From Muribaculaceae bacterium (lineage in GTDB: Bacteria > Bacteroidota > Bacteroidia > Bacteroidales > Muribaculaceae): a stretch of 64,000 nucleotides of DNA. Position numbers and translations under genes: made by a program. The notes below the pieces were generated by a model. It saw only the letters and a program-made list of their open reading frames with translations, was not told where the DNA came from and searched no databases. Positions 42,761 to 51,760 of this stretch are shown one piece after another; within the stretch, counting starts at the first letter, position 1; every line of letters begins with the position of its first letter. The stretch lies in contig BLLX01000004.1 of assembly GCA_011959405.1 (NCBI GenBank), positions 1-64,000 of the forward strand, read 5' to 3'.

Positions 42761-43867
42761 TTACTTAAAATACTTTTCCACTGCCGCGACCACGCCGTCA
42801 GGGCTGTCCACACGCTCCTTTATCTCGCCGTCGGCTATGATGAAAACAGTGGGCAACTCCGCCACCGCATACTGATTCAGATGCACCTGAGATGCACCTT
42901 CCGACTGATACACGCTCACCCACGGCAGATTACCCGCCACGGCGCTCCATGAATGCTGGTTGGTGTCAAACCCCACCTGATAGATCTCAAGCCCCTGACG
43001 GTGACGCTTCTCATACAGATCGCCCAGAGCCATGTTGAACAGCCCAGTGCCCTCATTTGCAAAATTCACGAAACTCAGCACCACCACGCGGTTCGAGTCC
43101 ACCGACTCCGAAAGACGTCGTTCCCTCCCGTTGCAGTCTCCGAGCGCGATCTCGAAATAACTGATTTCAGGAGCATAAATCACACCTGTGCGCGGCTCCA
43201 CACCTGCAGCCGACCTTCTTGTGGCCTCTATCCTGCCGAACTCCTCCACAAGCTGACGTGTACGTGGATCCTCCGGGCGAAAACCGCTGAAAGAATTCAC
43301 CACAGCACGGAAAAGTTTGTAGTCCATACTGCCCGTCAGCGGCGACAGCAACGGACGGCCGCCCACATTTTTCCTCACCACATAATATGCCGCCTGACTG
43401 TCGTAATGACCAGAAAGCATGCCAAGAAGCCTGCGTTTAAGCAACGAATCGGCTTCAGCCGTCATCCAGGGAGTGAAATCCGCCCTTATCAGTGAGTCCA
43501 CCGACGAAAACAGCGCGGCCTTGCCACTGCCGCCCACCGTGCCGCTGACCGGATCATACGTCAGAGACTCCGTACTGTCCACCGGAAAATACAGCACATG
43601 GGCCGATGTCCTAAGCCTGTACACCGTCTCATGCGGCATGGCCGGCAACTCCATACGAAACCTGCTGCCTGCATCGGCCGACACCGAATCTACCGCCCGC
43701 CACGCACCGCCGGCGGCCGGAGCATCCACATAGACTGTGCCGCCGGTCTCAGGCACGGACCCATTCAGAGTCCAGACGTCATGCCCCGGGCCGCCACTGC
43801 AGCCGCATGCCAGCGCCAAGACTCCGGCGGCACACCACACGCCATTGATAAACTTCACCATAGACAA
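42761..43867 (-). CDS. Lipoprotein with DUF4369-like N-terminus and thioredoxin-like C-terminus
   Basis: Lipobox LACGCS; WTLNGSVPETGGTVYVDAPA; C-terminal thioredoxin-fold-like VVVLSFVNFANEGTG...ELPTVFIIADGEI lacking CxxC. Confidence 0.65.
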   Translation of the reverse strand: MSMVKFINGVWCAAGVLALACGCSGGPGHDVWTLNGSVPETGGTVYVDAPAAGGAWRAVDSVSADAGSRFRMELPAMPHETVYRLRTSAHVLYFPVDSTESLTYDPVSGTVGGSGKAALFSSVDSLIRADFTPWMTAEADSLLKRRLLGMLSGHYDSQAAYYVVRKNVGGRPLLSPLTGSMDYKLFRAVVNSFSGFRPEDPRTRQLVEEFGRIEATRRSAAGVEPRTGVIYAPEISYFEIALGDCNGRERRLSESVDSNRVVVLSFVNFANEGTGLFNMALGDLYEKRHRQGLEIYQVGFDTNQHSWSAVAGNLPWVSVYQSEGASQVHLNQYAVAELPTVFIIADGEIKERVDSPDGVVAAVEKYFK

Positions 43868-43880
43868 CGGACCTTTACGT

Positions 43881-45569
43881 TTATTCCATCAACTTGCGGT
43901 AACGACGGCGCCGCGGCTCCTTGCCGTCGGGCGTATGGGCCTTCTTATACTCCTCGTAATCGGAATACGATCCCTCGTAATACACCACTTCGCCGTTGCC
44001 CTCAAACGAAAGGATATGGGTGCAGATCCTGTCCAGAAACCACCGGTCGTGGCTCACCACCACCGCACATCCGGCAAACTGCTCCAGACCTTCCTCCAGC
44101 GCACGCAGAGTGTTCACGTCAATATCATTGGTCGGTTCGTCAAGCAGCAGCACATTGCCCTCCTGCTTCAACGCCATGGAAAGATGCAGACGGTTGCGCT
44201 CTCCGCCGGAAAGCACACCCACTTTTTTCTCCTGATCGGCTCCGCTGAAATTGAATTTCGACAGATATGCGCGGGCATTGACATCACGTCCGCCCATCCT
44301 GAACGAATCCACACCCTGCGATATTACCTCATAGACCGACTTCTCCGGCAGCAGATCGTGATGGTTCTGGTCCACGTATGCGATCTTCACGGTCTCGCCC
44401 ACGTCAAACGTGCCCGCATCAGGACTCTCCAGCCCCATTATCAACTTGAACAGAGTGGTTTTGCCGGCTCCGTTCGGACCGATCACGCCCACGATACCAT
44501 TAGGCGGCAACGAGAAATTCAGATCCTTGAACAGCTGCTTGCTGCCGAAAGCCTTGGCCAGACCTGAAGCCTCGATCACCTTATTGCCAAGACGCGGACC
44601 GTTGGGAATGAATATCTCCAGCTTCTCCTCGCGTTCCTTCTGGTCCTCGTTGAGCAGACGGTCATACGAGTTCAGACGGGCCTTGCCCTTGGCCTGACGG
44701 GCCTTGGGTGCCATGCGCACCCACTCCAGCTCGCGCTCGAGGGTCTTGCGGCGCTTGCTCGCCTGCTTCTCCTCCTGCGCCATGCGTTTGGTCTTCTGCT
44801 CAAGCCACGAAGAATAATTGCCCTTCCACGGAATTCCCTCGCCGCGGTCCAGCTCCAATATCCATCCGGCCACATGATCCAGGAAATACCTGTCGTGGGT
44901 AATCGCTATCACCGTGCCGGGATACTGCTGCAGATGCTGCTCCAGCCAGTCTATGGACTCGGCGTCGAGATGGTTGGTAGGCTCATCGAGCAGAAGCACG
45001 TCGGGTTGCTGAAGCAACAGACGGCACAAGGCCACACGGCGACGCTCGCCGCCAGAGAGTGTGGTCACCGGCTGATCGTCCGGCGGACACTGCAGGGCGT
45101 CCATGGCCCGCTCGAGCTTGGAGTCTATGTTCCAGGCGTCGGCTGCGTCCAGACGGTCCTGAAGTTCGGCCTGACGCGCTATCAGCGCATCCATCTTGTC
45201 GGGATCCTCAAGCACGTCGGGATCGCCGAAAGTCTCATTCACGCGGTCAAACTCAGCGAGCATGTCCATGACAGGCTGCACGCCCTCGCGCACCACCTCA
45301 ATCACGGTCTTCTGCGGATCGAGCTGCGGGTCCTGCTCCAGATATCCCACCGAATAGCCGGGCGAGAACACCACCTCGCCCTGATAGCTCTTGTCTATGC
45401 CGGCTATGATCTTCAGCAACGAGGACTTACCCGAGCCGTTCAGACCTATTATACCGATCTTGGCGCCATAGAAAAACGAGAGATATATGTTTTTAAGCAC
45501 CTGCTTCTGCGGGGGATAGATCTTGCTCACCCCCACCATTGAAAAAATTATCTTCTTATCGTCTGCCAT
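43881..45569 (-). CDS. ettA: Energy-dependent translational throttle protein EttA (ABC-F)
   Basis: IFSMVGVSKIYPPQKQVLKNIYLSFFYGAKIGIIGLNGSGKSSLLKIIAG; two intact NBDs; KAHTPDGKEPRRRRYRKL C-terminus. Confidence 0.93.
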   Translation of the reverse strand: MADDKKIIFSMVGVSKIYPPQKQVLKNIYLSFFYGAKIGIIGLNGSGKSSLLKIIAGIDKSYQGEVVFSPGYSVGYLEQDPQLDPQKTVIEVVREGVQPVMDMLAEFDRVNETFGDPDVLEDPDKMDALIARQAELQDRLDAADAWNIDSKLERAMDALQCPPDDQPVTTLSGGERRRVALCRLLLQQPDVLLLDEPTNHLDAESIDWLEQHLQQYPGTVIAITHDRYFLDHVAGWILELDRGEGIPWKGNYSSWLEQKTKRMAQEEKQASKRRKTLERELEWVRMAPKARQAKGKARLNSYDRLLNEDQKEREEKLEIFIPNGPRLGNKVIEASGLAKAFGSKQLFKDLNFSLPPNGIVGVIGPNGAGKTTLFKLIMGLESPDAGTFDVGETVKIAYVDQNHHDLLPEKSVYEVISQGVDSFRMGGRDVNARAYLSKFNFSGADQEKKVGVLSGGERNRLHLSMALKQEGNVLLLDEPTNDIDVNTLRALEEGLEQFAGCAVVVSHDRWFLDRICTHILSFEGNGEVVYYEGSYSDYEEYKKAHTPDGKEPRRRRYRKLME

Positions 45570-45602
45570 AAATCAAACGGTTGTTCCTTCTACTTTATCT
45601 GT

Positions 45603-46172
45603 TCATTTCCTCTTTTTCGGAGCGGTGCGCACCGGATAATCACACCGCACCTTGCCCTCTATGATATTGCGCAGTTTGGCGCGCAACAGCATACGGCGCG
45701 TGCCCGACACATGATCCATATAGAGCTTTCCGTCCAGATGATCACACTCGTGCTGCACTATGCGCGCCAGAAATCCGCCGATCTCCTCCGTGTGACTCTG
45801 CATATTCTCGTCGGTCCACGTCAGGCGTATGTGCTCCACTCGGTTCACATTCTCGCTCAGACCGGGCAGGCTCAGACACCCTTCAGGGCGACAGACCTCC
45901 TCGCCGTCGAGCACCTCCACCACAGGATTCACAAGTGCCATCCTGCGGCCGGCACACTCCGGATGGTCATCCTTGAAAACATCGGCGTCAATCACCACTA
46001 TGCGCTCGTTCCGGCCTATCTGCGGCGCGGCAAGGCCACACCCGTCAGAAGCATACATCGTCTCAAACATATCGGCTATCAGCTGCTTCAGCTCAGGATA
46101 ATTCACGGCATCCACCGCCGCCGACTCCGCACGGAGCACCGGGTGCCCGTAGAGATATATAGGTAATTTCAT
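45603..46172 (-). CDS. def: Peptide deformylase
   Basis: GCGLAAPQIG, EGCLSLPG, QHECDHLDG motifs. Confidence 0.95.
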   Translation of the reverse strand: MKLPIYLYGHPVLRAESAAVDAVNYPELKQLIADMFETMYASDGCGLAAPQIGRNERIVVIDADVFKDDHPECAGRRMALVNPVVEVLDGEEVCRPEGCLSLPGLSENVNRVEHIRLTWTDENMQSHTEEIGGFLARIVQHECDHLDGKLYMDHVSGTRRMLLRAKLRNIIEGKVRCDYPVRTAPKKRK

Positions 46173-46591
46173 AAATCTTTATACTGACTTTGCAAATAAT
46201 CGTTCAATATTATAGTGGCGGCCATGCGGTCCACCAGAGCCTTGTCGCGCCTGGCTTTCTGACGCAGCCCCCCGTCTATCATAGCCCTGTGGGCCAGAGC
46301 CGATGTGAAACGCTCGTCATAGAAACGAACGGGCATGTCCGGCAGAGCACGCTCGAGCGACCGCACGAACGGCACGATATAGGCCATCGACTCCGACGGC
46401 TCTCCGCCCATAGTCGTCGGCTTGCCCACGATTATGGCGTCCACACGGTTCGCGCTCACATAATTCTTGATAAACGCGAGCAACTCTCCGGCAGGCACCG
46501 TGGCCAGCCCTGTGGCCACAATGCGCAGTTCGTCGGTCACGGCCACGCCGCACCGTTTGCGCCCATAGTCAATGCACATCAATCTGCCCAT
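46169..46591 (-). CDS. ruvX: Putative pre-16S rRNA nuclease / YqgF-RuvX family
   Basis: MGRLMCIDYGRKRCGVAVTD; ATG at 46591 preferred. Confidence 0.88.
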   Translation of the reverse strand: MGRLMCIDYGRKRCGVAVTDELRIVATGLATVPAGELLAFIKNYVSANRVDAIIVGKPTTMGGEPSESMAYIVPFVRSLERALPDMPVRFYDERFTSALAHRAMIDGGLRQKARRDKALVDRMAATIILNDYLQSQYKDL

Positions 46592-46714
46592 AGTTCGCTG
46601 CAAAGTTACGAAAAAAAGTTGAACCTCCACCCCTGGCGCACCCGAATAATGACTGCCCGGGAACGGCACACCGCAGGCAAAAATGTGCAGATGGTTAACT
46701 TTGTGTTAAAAAAG

Positions 46715-46743
46715 TTGCTTTTAAGAATTTTTGTTTAAATTTG
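46715..46743 (+). promoter_or_regulatory. Promoter of the 2-oxoacid:ferredoxin oxidoreductase operon
   Basis: TTG (46715-46717) and TAAATTTG (46736-46743) upstream of ATG 46795. Confidence 0.6.
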
Positions 46744-46794
46744 CGTTCAAATAATAAACTTCACTCAAGTCAACACCTGAACGAATAAAAAATT

Positions 46795-47031
46795 ATGGCT
46801 AAAATTTTCGGTGCTGTCGAAATAGACACAAACCGCTGCAAAGGATGCAACCTGTGTGTGGTGGCATGTCCCGCCGACGTGCTCTCCCTGCAGCCCAAGG
46901 AAGTCAACGACCGTGGCTATCACTTCGCCTACGCTGTGAGCGAGGAAAAATGCGTCGGATGCGGATCATGCGCCGCCGTGTGTCCCGATGCGTGCATCGA
47001 AGTCTACAGAGTCGTGAAAAAAGACGCATGA
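46795..47031 (+). CDS. 4Fe-4S ferredoxin subunit of 2-oxoacid:ferredoxin oxidoreductase
   Basis: CKGCNLCVVACP and CVGCGSCAAVCPDAC clusters. Confidence 0.92.
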   Translation: MAKIFGAVEIDTNRCKGCNLCVVACPADVLSLQPKEVNDRGYHFAYAVSEEKCVGCGSCAAVCPDACIEVYRVVKKDA

Positions 47032-47076
47032 TCCGGCAGCCGCCACTAAACAACAAAATCATCATCCCCCACTGAT

Positions 47077-48171
47077 ATGGAAGACGAAATAAAACTGATG
47101 AAAGGCAACGAAGCCCTCGCCCACGCAGCCATACGCTACGGCACCGACGGATACTTCGGATACCCTATCACCCCTCAGTCAGAAGTGCTCGAGACCCTTG
47201 AAGCCCTCATGCCATGGGAAACCACCGGCATGGTCGTGCTTCAGGCCGAAAGCGAAGTATCCGCCATCAACATGATCTACGGCGGAGCCTCATGCGGCAG
47301 AGCGGTAATGACATCATCATCCTCGCCGGGCGTCAGTCTCAAACAGGAAGGCATAAGCTACATAGCCGCGGCCCAGCTCCCCGCCCTCATCGTCAACGTG
47401 ATGCGCGGAGGTCCCGGTCTCGGCACCATCCAGCCCTCGCAGGCCGACTATTTTCAGGCCACCAAGGGCGGCGGCCACGGCGACTACCACCTGATAGTCC
47501 TCGCGCCCAACTCCGTTCAGGAGATGGCCGACTTTGTCGGTCTCGGATTCGACCTGTCGTTCAAATACCGCACCCCGGCCATGATTCTGGCCGACGGCGT
47601 CATAGGCCAGATGATGGAAAAAGTGGTTCTGCCCCCGTCACGCCCGCGCCGCACCCAGCAGCAGATCATCGACCAATGCCCATGGGCCGTCACAGGCAAA
47701 CGCGGCCGCGACCACCGCAACGTGTCCACATCGCTCGAGCTGCAGCCGTCCGAAATGGAGAAAAACAACAAACGTCTCCAGAACACCTACGCCGCCATAA
47801 CCGCCAACGAGGTCCGCTATGAAGAATTCATGACAGACGACGCCGAATACCTCATAGTCGCCTTCGGATGCACATCGCGCATCTGCCGCAAGGCCATCGA
47901 GAACGCACGCGAACAAGGCATCAGAGTAGGCATGCTGCGTCCCGTCACCCTCTGGCCCTTCCCCACTCAGGCCATAGCCGGACTGGCCGAACGCATGAAA
48001 GGCATACTCGTGGCCGAGCTAAACGCCGGACAAATGGTTGAAGACGTCAGACTCGCCGCCGGAACCCACTGCGGCAAAGTACGCCACTTCGGACGCACCG
48101 GCGGCATAGTCCCCAACCCGCAGGAAATCATTGATTCGCTCACCTCTCACTTCCCCGAAGCTAAAAACTGA
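47077..48171 (+). CDS. 2-oxoacid:ferredoxin oxidoreductase alpha subunit (VorB/KorA-like)
   Basis: KGNEALAHAAIRYGTDGYFGYPITPQSEVLETL. Confidence 0.92.
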   Translation: MEDEIKLMKGNEALAHAAIRYGTDGYFGYPITPQSEVLETLEALMPWETTGMVVLQAESEVSAINMIYGGASCGRAVMTSSSSPGVSLKQEGISYIAAAQLPALIVNVMRGGPGLGTIQPSQADYFQATKGGGHGDYHLIVLAPNSVQEMADFVGLGFDLSFKYRTPAMILADGVIGQMMEKVVLPPSRPRRTQQQIIDQCPWAVTGKRGRDHRNVSTSLELQPSEMEKNNKRLQNTYAAITANEVRYEEFMTDDAEYLIVAFGCTSRICRKAIENAREQGIRVGMLRPVTLWPFPTQAIAGLAERMKGILVAELNAGQMVEDVRLAAGTHCGKVRHFGRTGGIVPNPQEIIDSLTSHFPEAKN

Positions 48172-48179
48172 ACCACGCC

Positions 48180-48950
48180 ATGACCCGCGAAGACATCATA
48201 AAAACCGAAAACAAGGTCTACAGCCGCCCGAAGCTGCTGCTGGACAACACCATGCACTACTGCCCCGGATGCTCCCACGGCGTGGTGCACAAAATCGTGG
48301 CGGAAGTCATCGACGAACTCGGTCTTGAACACAACGCCATCGGAGTAGCCCCCGTAGGATGTGCGGTATTCGCCTACAACTACATAGACATCGATTGGAT
48401 CGAAGCGGCCCACGGACGCGCCCCCGCGGTGGCATCGGCCGTTGCCCGCCTGCAGCCCGACAACGTGGTGTTCACATACCAGGGCGACGGCGACCTCGCA
48501 GCAATCGGCACCGCAGAATCCATCCATGCCTGCAACCGCGGCGAAAACATCGTCATCATCTTCATCAACAACGGCATCTACGGCATGACCGGAGGACAGA
48601 TGGCCCCGACCACCCTCGAAGGCATGAAAACCTCCACCACCCCCTACGGACGCCGTGCTGATCTCAACGGCTATCCGCTCAAAATCACCGACATGATCAC
48701 GCTGCTCGACGGCACATGTCTGGTAAGCCGGCAGGCTGTCCACACGCCGGCCGCCGTGCGCAACGCCAAAAAAGCCATAAAGCAGGCGTTCATCAACGCA
48801 CGCGAAAAACGCGGCACATCCTTCATCGAGATAGTCTCCACCTGCAACAGCGGATGGAAAATGTCGCCCGAAAAGGCCAACAAATGGATGGAAGAAAACA
48901 TGTTTGCCAAATACCCCCTCGGCGAACTGAAAAACACCGTAAAGGAATAA
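48180..48950 (+). CDS. 2-oxoacid:ferredoxin oxidoreductase beta subunit (TPP-binding)
   Basis: YCPGCSHGVVHKIVAE, YQGDGDLAAIGTAESIHACNRGENI. Confidence 0.92.
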   Translation: MTREDIIKTENKVYSRPKLLLDNTMHYCPGCSHGVVHKIVAEVIDELGLEHNAIGVAPVGCAVFAYNYIDIDWIEAAHGRAPAVASAVARLQPDNVVFTYQGDGDLAAIGTAESIHACNRGENIVIIFINNGIYGMTGGQMAPTTLEGMKTSTTPYGRRADLNGYPLKITDMITLLDGTCLVSRQAVHTPAAVRNAKKAIKQAFINAREKRGTSFIEIVSTCNSGWKMSPEKANKWMEENMFAKYPLGELKNTVKE

Positions 48951-48952
48951 AA

Positions 48953-49501
48953 ATGAAACACGAAATCATCATAGCCGGTTTCGGCGGACAAGGCGTCCTG
49001 TCAATGGGCAAGATTCTCGCATACTCCGGACTCCTCGACGGTCTGGAAGTCACATGGATGCCCAGCTACGGACCCGAACAGCGCGGCGGCACCGCCAACG
49101 TCACCGTGATCCTCAGCGACTCCATGATCAGCTCGCCGGTGCTCGACACCTACGACATAGCCGTGATCCTCAACCAACAGAGTCTCGACAAATTCGAAAG
49201 CCACATTAAACCCGGGGGCACACTCATCTACGACCCTTACGGCATACACCGGCAGCCCGCACGCACCGACATACGCTGTCTGGCCATCAACGCCACCGAC
49301 GCTGCCGTGGAGATGGGCAACTCGAAGGCCTACAACATGATCCTGCTCGGAGCACTGCTCGAAACCGTACCCATGGTCACACCTGACACCGTGATCAAAG
49401 GCCTGCAGAAAACACTGCCCGAACGCCACCACCACCTGATTCCGCTAAACCGCGCCGCAATCGACCGCGGCGCCCTACTCGCCAAAGAAGCCATTAAATA
49501 A
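48953..49501 (+). CDS. 2-oxoacid:ferredoxin oxidoreductase gamma subunit
   Basis: MKHEIIIAGFGGQGVLSMGKILAYSGLLDG...GPEQRGGTANVTV; ATG at 48953. Confidence 0.92.
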   Translation: MKHEIIIAGFGGQGVLSMGKILAYSGLLDGLEVTWMPSYGPEQRGGTANVTVILSDSMISSPVLDTYDIAVILNQQSLDKFESHIKPGGTLIYDPYGIHRQPARTDIRCLAINATDAAVEMGNSKAYNMILLGALLETVPMVTPDTVIKGLQKTLPERHHHLIPLNRAAIDRGALLAKEAIK

Positions 49502-49506
49502 ACCCA

Positions 49507-49884
49507 ATGACCAACGACGAAAAGAAAACCCTTCAGGCAGACCCCGACGGACTGCTCACATACGAATACATAGCCAACCACATCGGACAGCCCGAAATGG
49601 ACCTGCCATGGCTCGTGGACAACATGATCAGAACCGACGGCAAAGGCCAGTTCACGGCCAGCGCCGCACGCTACCTCTCGGCAATCGACCCCAAAGGCTA
49701 TGCCGCCGAAATATCCGAACTGATCTCGGCCACCATCCACAAAGACCGCGAACACTCCTACCTGCCCTCCCTCCTGCGCGGCATTTACGGTCCCGACTAC
49801 GGCGAACATGTCGAAGAACTCTCCGCTTCCGACAACAACTTCCGCCGTATCTACAAACGGCTGTATCCCTCCGCCATAATCTAA
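49507..49884 (+). CDS. Small conserved-looking hypothetical protein in the ferredoxin oxidoreductase operon
   Basis: 125 aa ORF, starts 6 bp after the gamma subunit stop; no recognised domain. Confidence 0.7.
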   Translation: MTNDEKKTLQADPDGLLTYEYIANHIGQPEMDLPWLVDNMIRTDGKGQFTASAARYLSAIDPKGYAAEISELISATIHKDREHSYLPSLLRGIYGPDYGEHVEELSASDNNFRRIYKRLYPSAII

Positions 49885-49906
49885 AAACATAACCCACGCG
49901 ACACCC

Positions 49907-50773
49907 ATGCGCAAACTAATCCTTTCACTCCTGCCCATGCTCGGACTCATAGCCGGATCATGCGGCGGCAAAACCGATGCCAAAACCATTGACATGAAAT
50001 CCGAATCCGCATCCACAGGAGCCACTGCTCTCAACGAAAATCCCGCCGACACATCATCCGTCAAAGTCGCAGTCAAAACCACCGAAGGCGACTTCGAGAT
50101 CCTTCTCTACGGAGACACCCCCAAACACCGCGACAACTTCGTCAAACTCGTCAAAGAAAACTACTACGACGGCACCCTATTCCACCGCGTCATCAACGAA
50201 TTCATGGTACAGGCCGGCGACCCCGAGTCGCGCAACGCTCCCGCAGGCAAACACCTCGGAGCCGGAGGACCCGGCTACCAGATCGACGCCGAATTCGTCT
50301 ATCCCGCCCGCTTCCACAAACGCGGAGCACTTGCTGCCGCCCGCACAGGCGACCAGATGAACCCCGAACGCAAATCCTCCGGATCGCAATTCTACGTGGT
50401 CACAGGCAAGACCTACACCCCCGCCGAACTCGACCAGATGGAACAGCAGATGATACAGCAGCAATTCTACTCACTCGCACAGAAACGCCGCAACGACATC
50501 ATGCGCATGCAGAAAGCCAACGACGAAGCCGGACTCAACGCACTGCAGGAAGAACTCATTGCACAGGCCACCGAACTGTCCAAATTCACCCCGCAGCAGC
50601 GCGAAGCCTACACTACTGTCGGCGGCACACCCTTCCTCGACGCCCAGTACACAGTGTTCGGCGAAGTCCTCTCCGGCATGGACACCATTGAAAAGATCGA
50701 GAAAACCCGGACAGACCGCAGCGACCGTCCTGCATCCGACATCAAGATCCTGTCGATGAAAATCATCGAATGA
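49907..50773 (+). CDS. Cyclophilin-type peptidyl-prolyl isomerase lipoprotein
   Basis: Lipobox AGSCG; DNFVKLVKENYYDGTLFHRVINEFMVQAGDPESRNA. Confidence 0.9.
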   Translation: MRKLILSLLPMLGLIAGSCGGKTDAKTIDMKSESASTGATALNENPADTSSVKVAVKTTEGDFEILLYGDTPKHRDNFVKLVKENYYDGTLFHRVINEFMVQAGDPESRNAPAGKHLGAGGPGYQIDAEFVYPARFHKRGALAAARTGDQMNPERKSSGSQFYVVTGKTYTPAELDQMEQQMIQQQFYSLAQKRRNDIMRMQKANDEAGLNALQEELIAQATELSKFTPQQREAYTTVGGTPFLDAQYTVFGEVLSGMDTIEKIEKTRTDRSDRPASDIKILSMKIIE

Positions 50774-51720
50774 CCAAAGTCGCCATAATCATACCGATAT
50801 ACAATGTCGAGACATACCTCAGGGCATGTCTCGACTCTGTATTATCCCAGACCGAACCCGACTGGCTCTGCCTTATGGTCGACGACGGCTCCACCGACTC
50901 ATCCGCATCCATAGCCGGCGAATACGCCCGACGCGACCCACGCTTCCGGCTCATGTCCATGCCATGCAACTCCGGACAATCGGCCGCCCGCAACCTCGCG
51001 CTCGACCACATCTGCGGCGATCAATGCCGCTGGATCTCCTTCATCGACAGCGACGACACCGTCCACCCCCGCTACCTCGAGACAATGCTCGCACAGGCCG
51101 CCATGACCGGCGCCGACATAGCCATGACCGGTGTCACATCCAAGAAATTCACACTACGCATCGGCTCCACCCCCGTAGTGGCCACCGCGACCGACACCAT
51201 AGCCCGCGGACTCTACCAGACAGGTGGCATCACCCCTTCCGTCTACGGCAAACTCTACAAAGCCCATCTCTTCCGCGACATCCGCTTCCTCGAAGGCATC
51301 ATCTACGAAGACCTCGAACTCATGCCGCGGCTCTGGGAAAAAGCATCAACCATATCAAGCCGCGACGACCGGCTCTACCGCTACACCCGCCGACCCGACA
51401 GCAGCATCAACACATTCTCCGACAAGCGTCTCGACGTGCTCCGCGTCACCGACTTGATCACGCAGCGCTACAGCGCCCACCCCTCCCTGCGGCGCGCCGC
51501 ACTCGACCGGAGCCTGTCGGCCTCATTCAACATCTTTCTGCTACTGCACCGCCACGGACTCGGCCACACGGCCCGGGCCGACGAATGCTGGTCGCGCATC
51601 CGCCGCCTGCGCCGCCCCTCACTGATGAATCCTGAAGTGCGCATCAAAAACAAAATCGGCATCATCGCATCCTTCCTCCTCGGCCGAAGTCTTTTTGCTC
51701 GGCTCGGATTTTTAATGTAA
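50770..51720 (+). CDS. Family 2 glycosyltransferase
   Basis: VAIIIPIYNVETYLRACLDSVLSQTEPDWLCLMVDDGSTDSS. Confidence 0.92.
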   Translation: MTKVAIIIPIYNVETYLRACLDSVLSQTEPDWLCLMVDDGSTDSSASIAGEYARRDPRFRLMSMPCNSGQSAARNLALDHICGDQCRWISFIDSDDTVHPRYLETMLAQAAMTGADIAMTGVTSKKFTLRIGSTPVVATATDTIARGLYQTGGITPSVYGKLYKAHLFRDIRFLEGIIYEDLELMPRLWEKASTISSRDDRLYRYTRRPDSSINTFSDKRLDVLRVTDLITQRYSAHPSLRRAALDRSLSASFNIFLLLHRHGLGHTARADECWSRIRRLRRPSLMNPEVRIKNKIGIIASFLLGRSLFARLGFLM

Positions 51721-51725
51721 CTTTG
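51692..51725 (+). promoter_or_regulatory. Promoter of SulP transporter gene, embedded in the end of the upstream CDS
   Basis: TTTTTG (51692-51697), 20-nt spacer, TAACTTTG (51718-51725) whose TAA is the upstream gene's stop. Confidence 0.7.
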
Positions 51726-51760
51726 CGGCTCCAATTATTACATTTCTAAAGACAGAAAAG

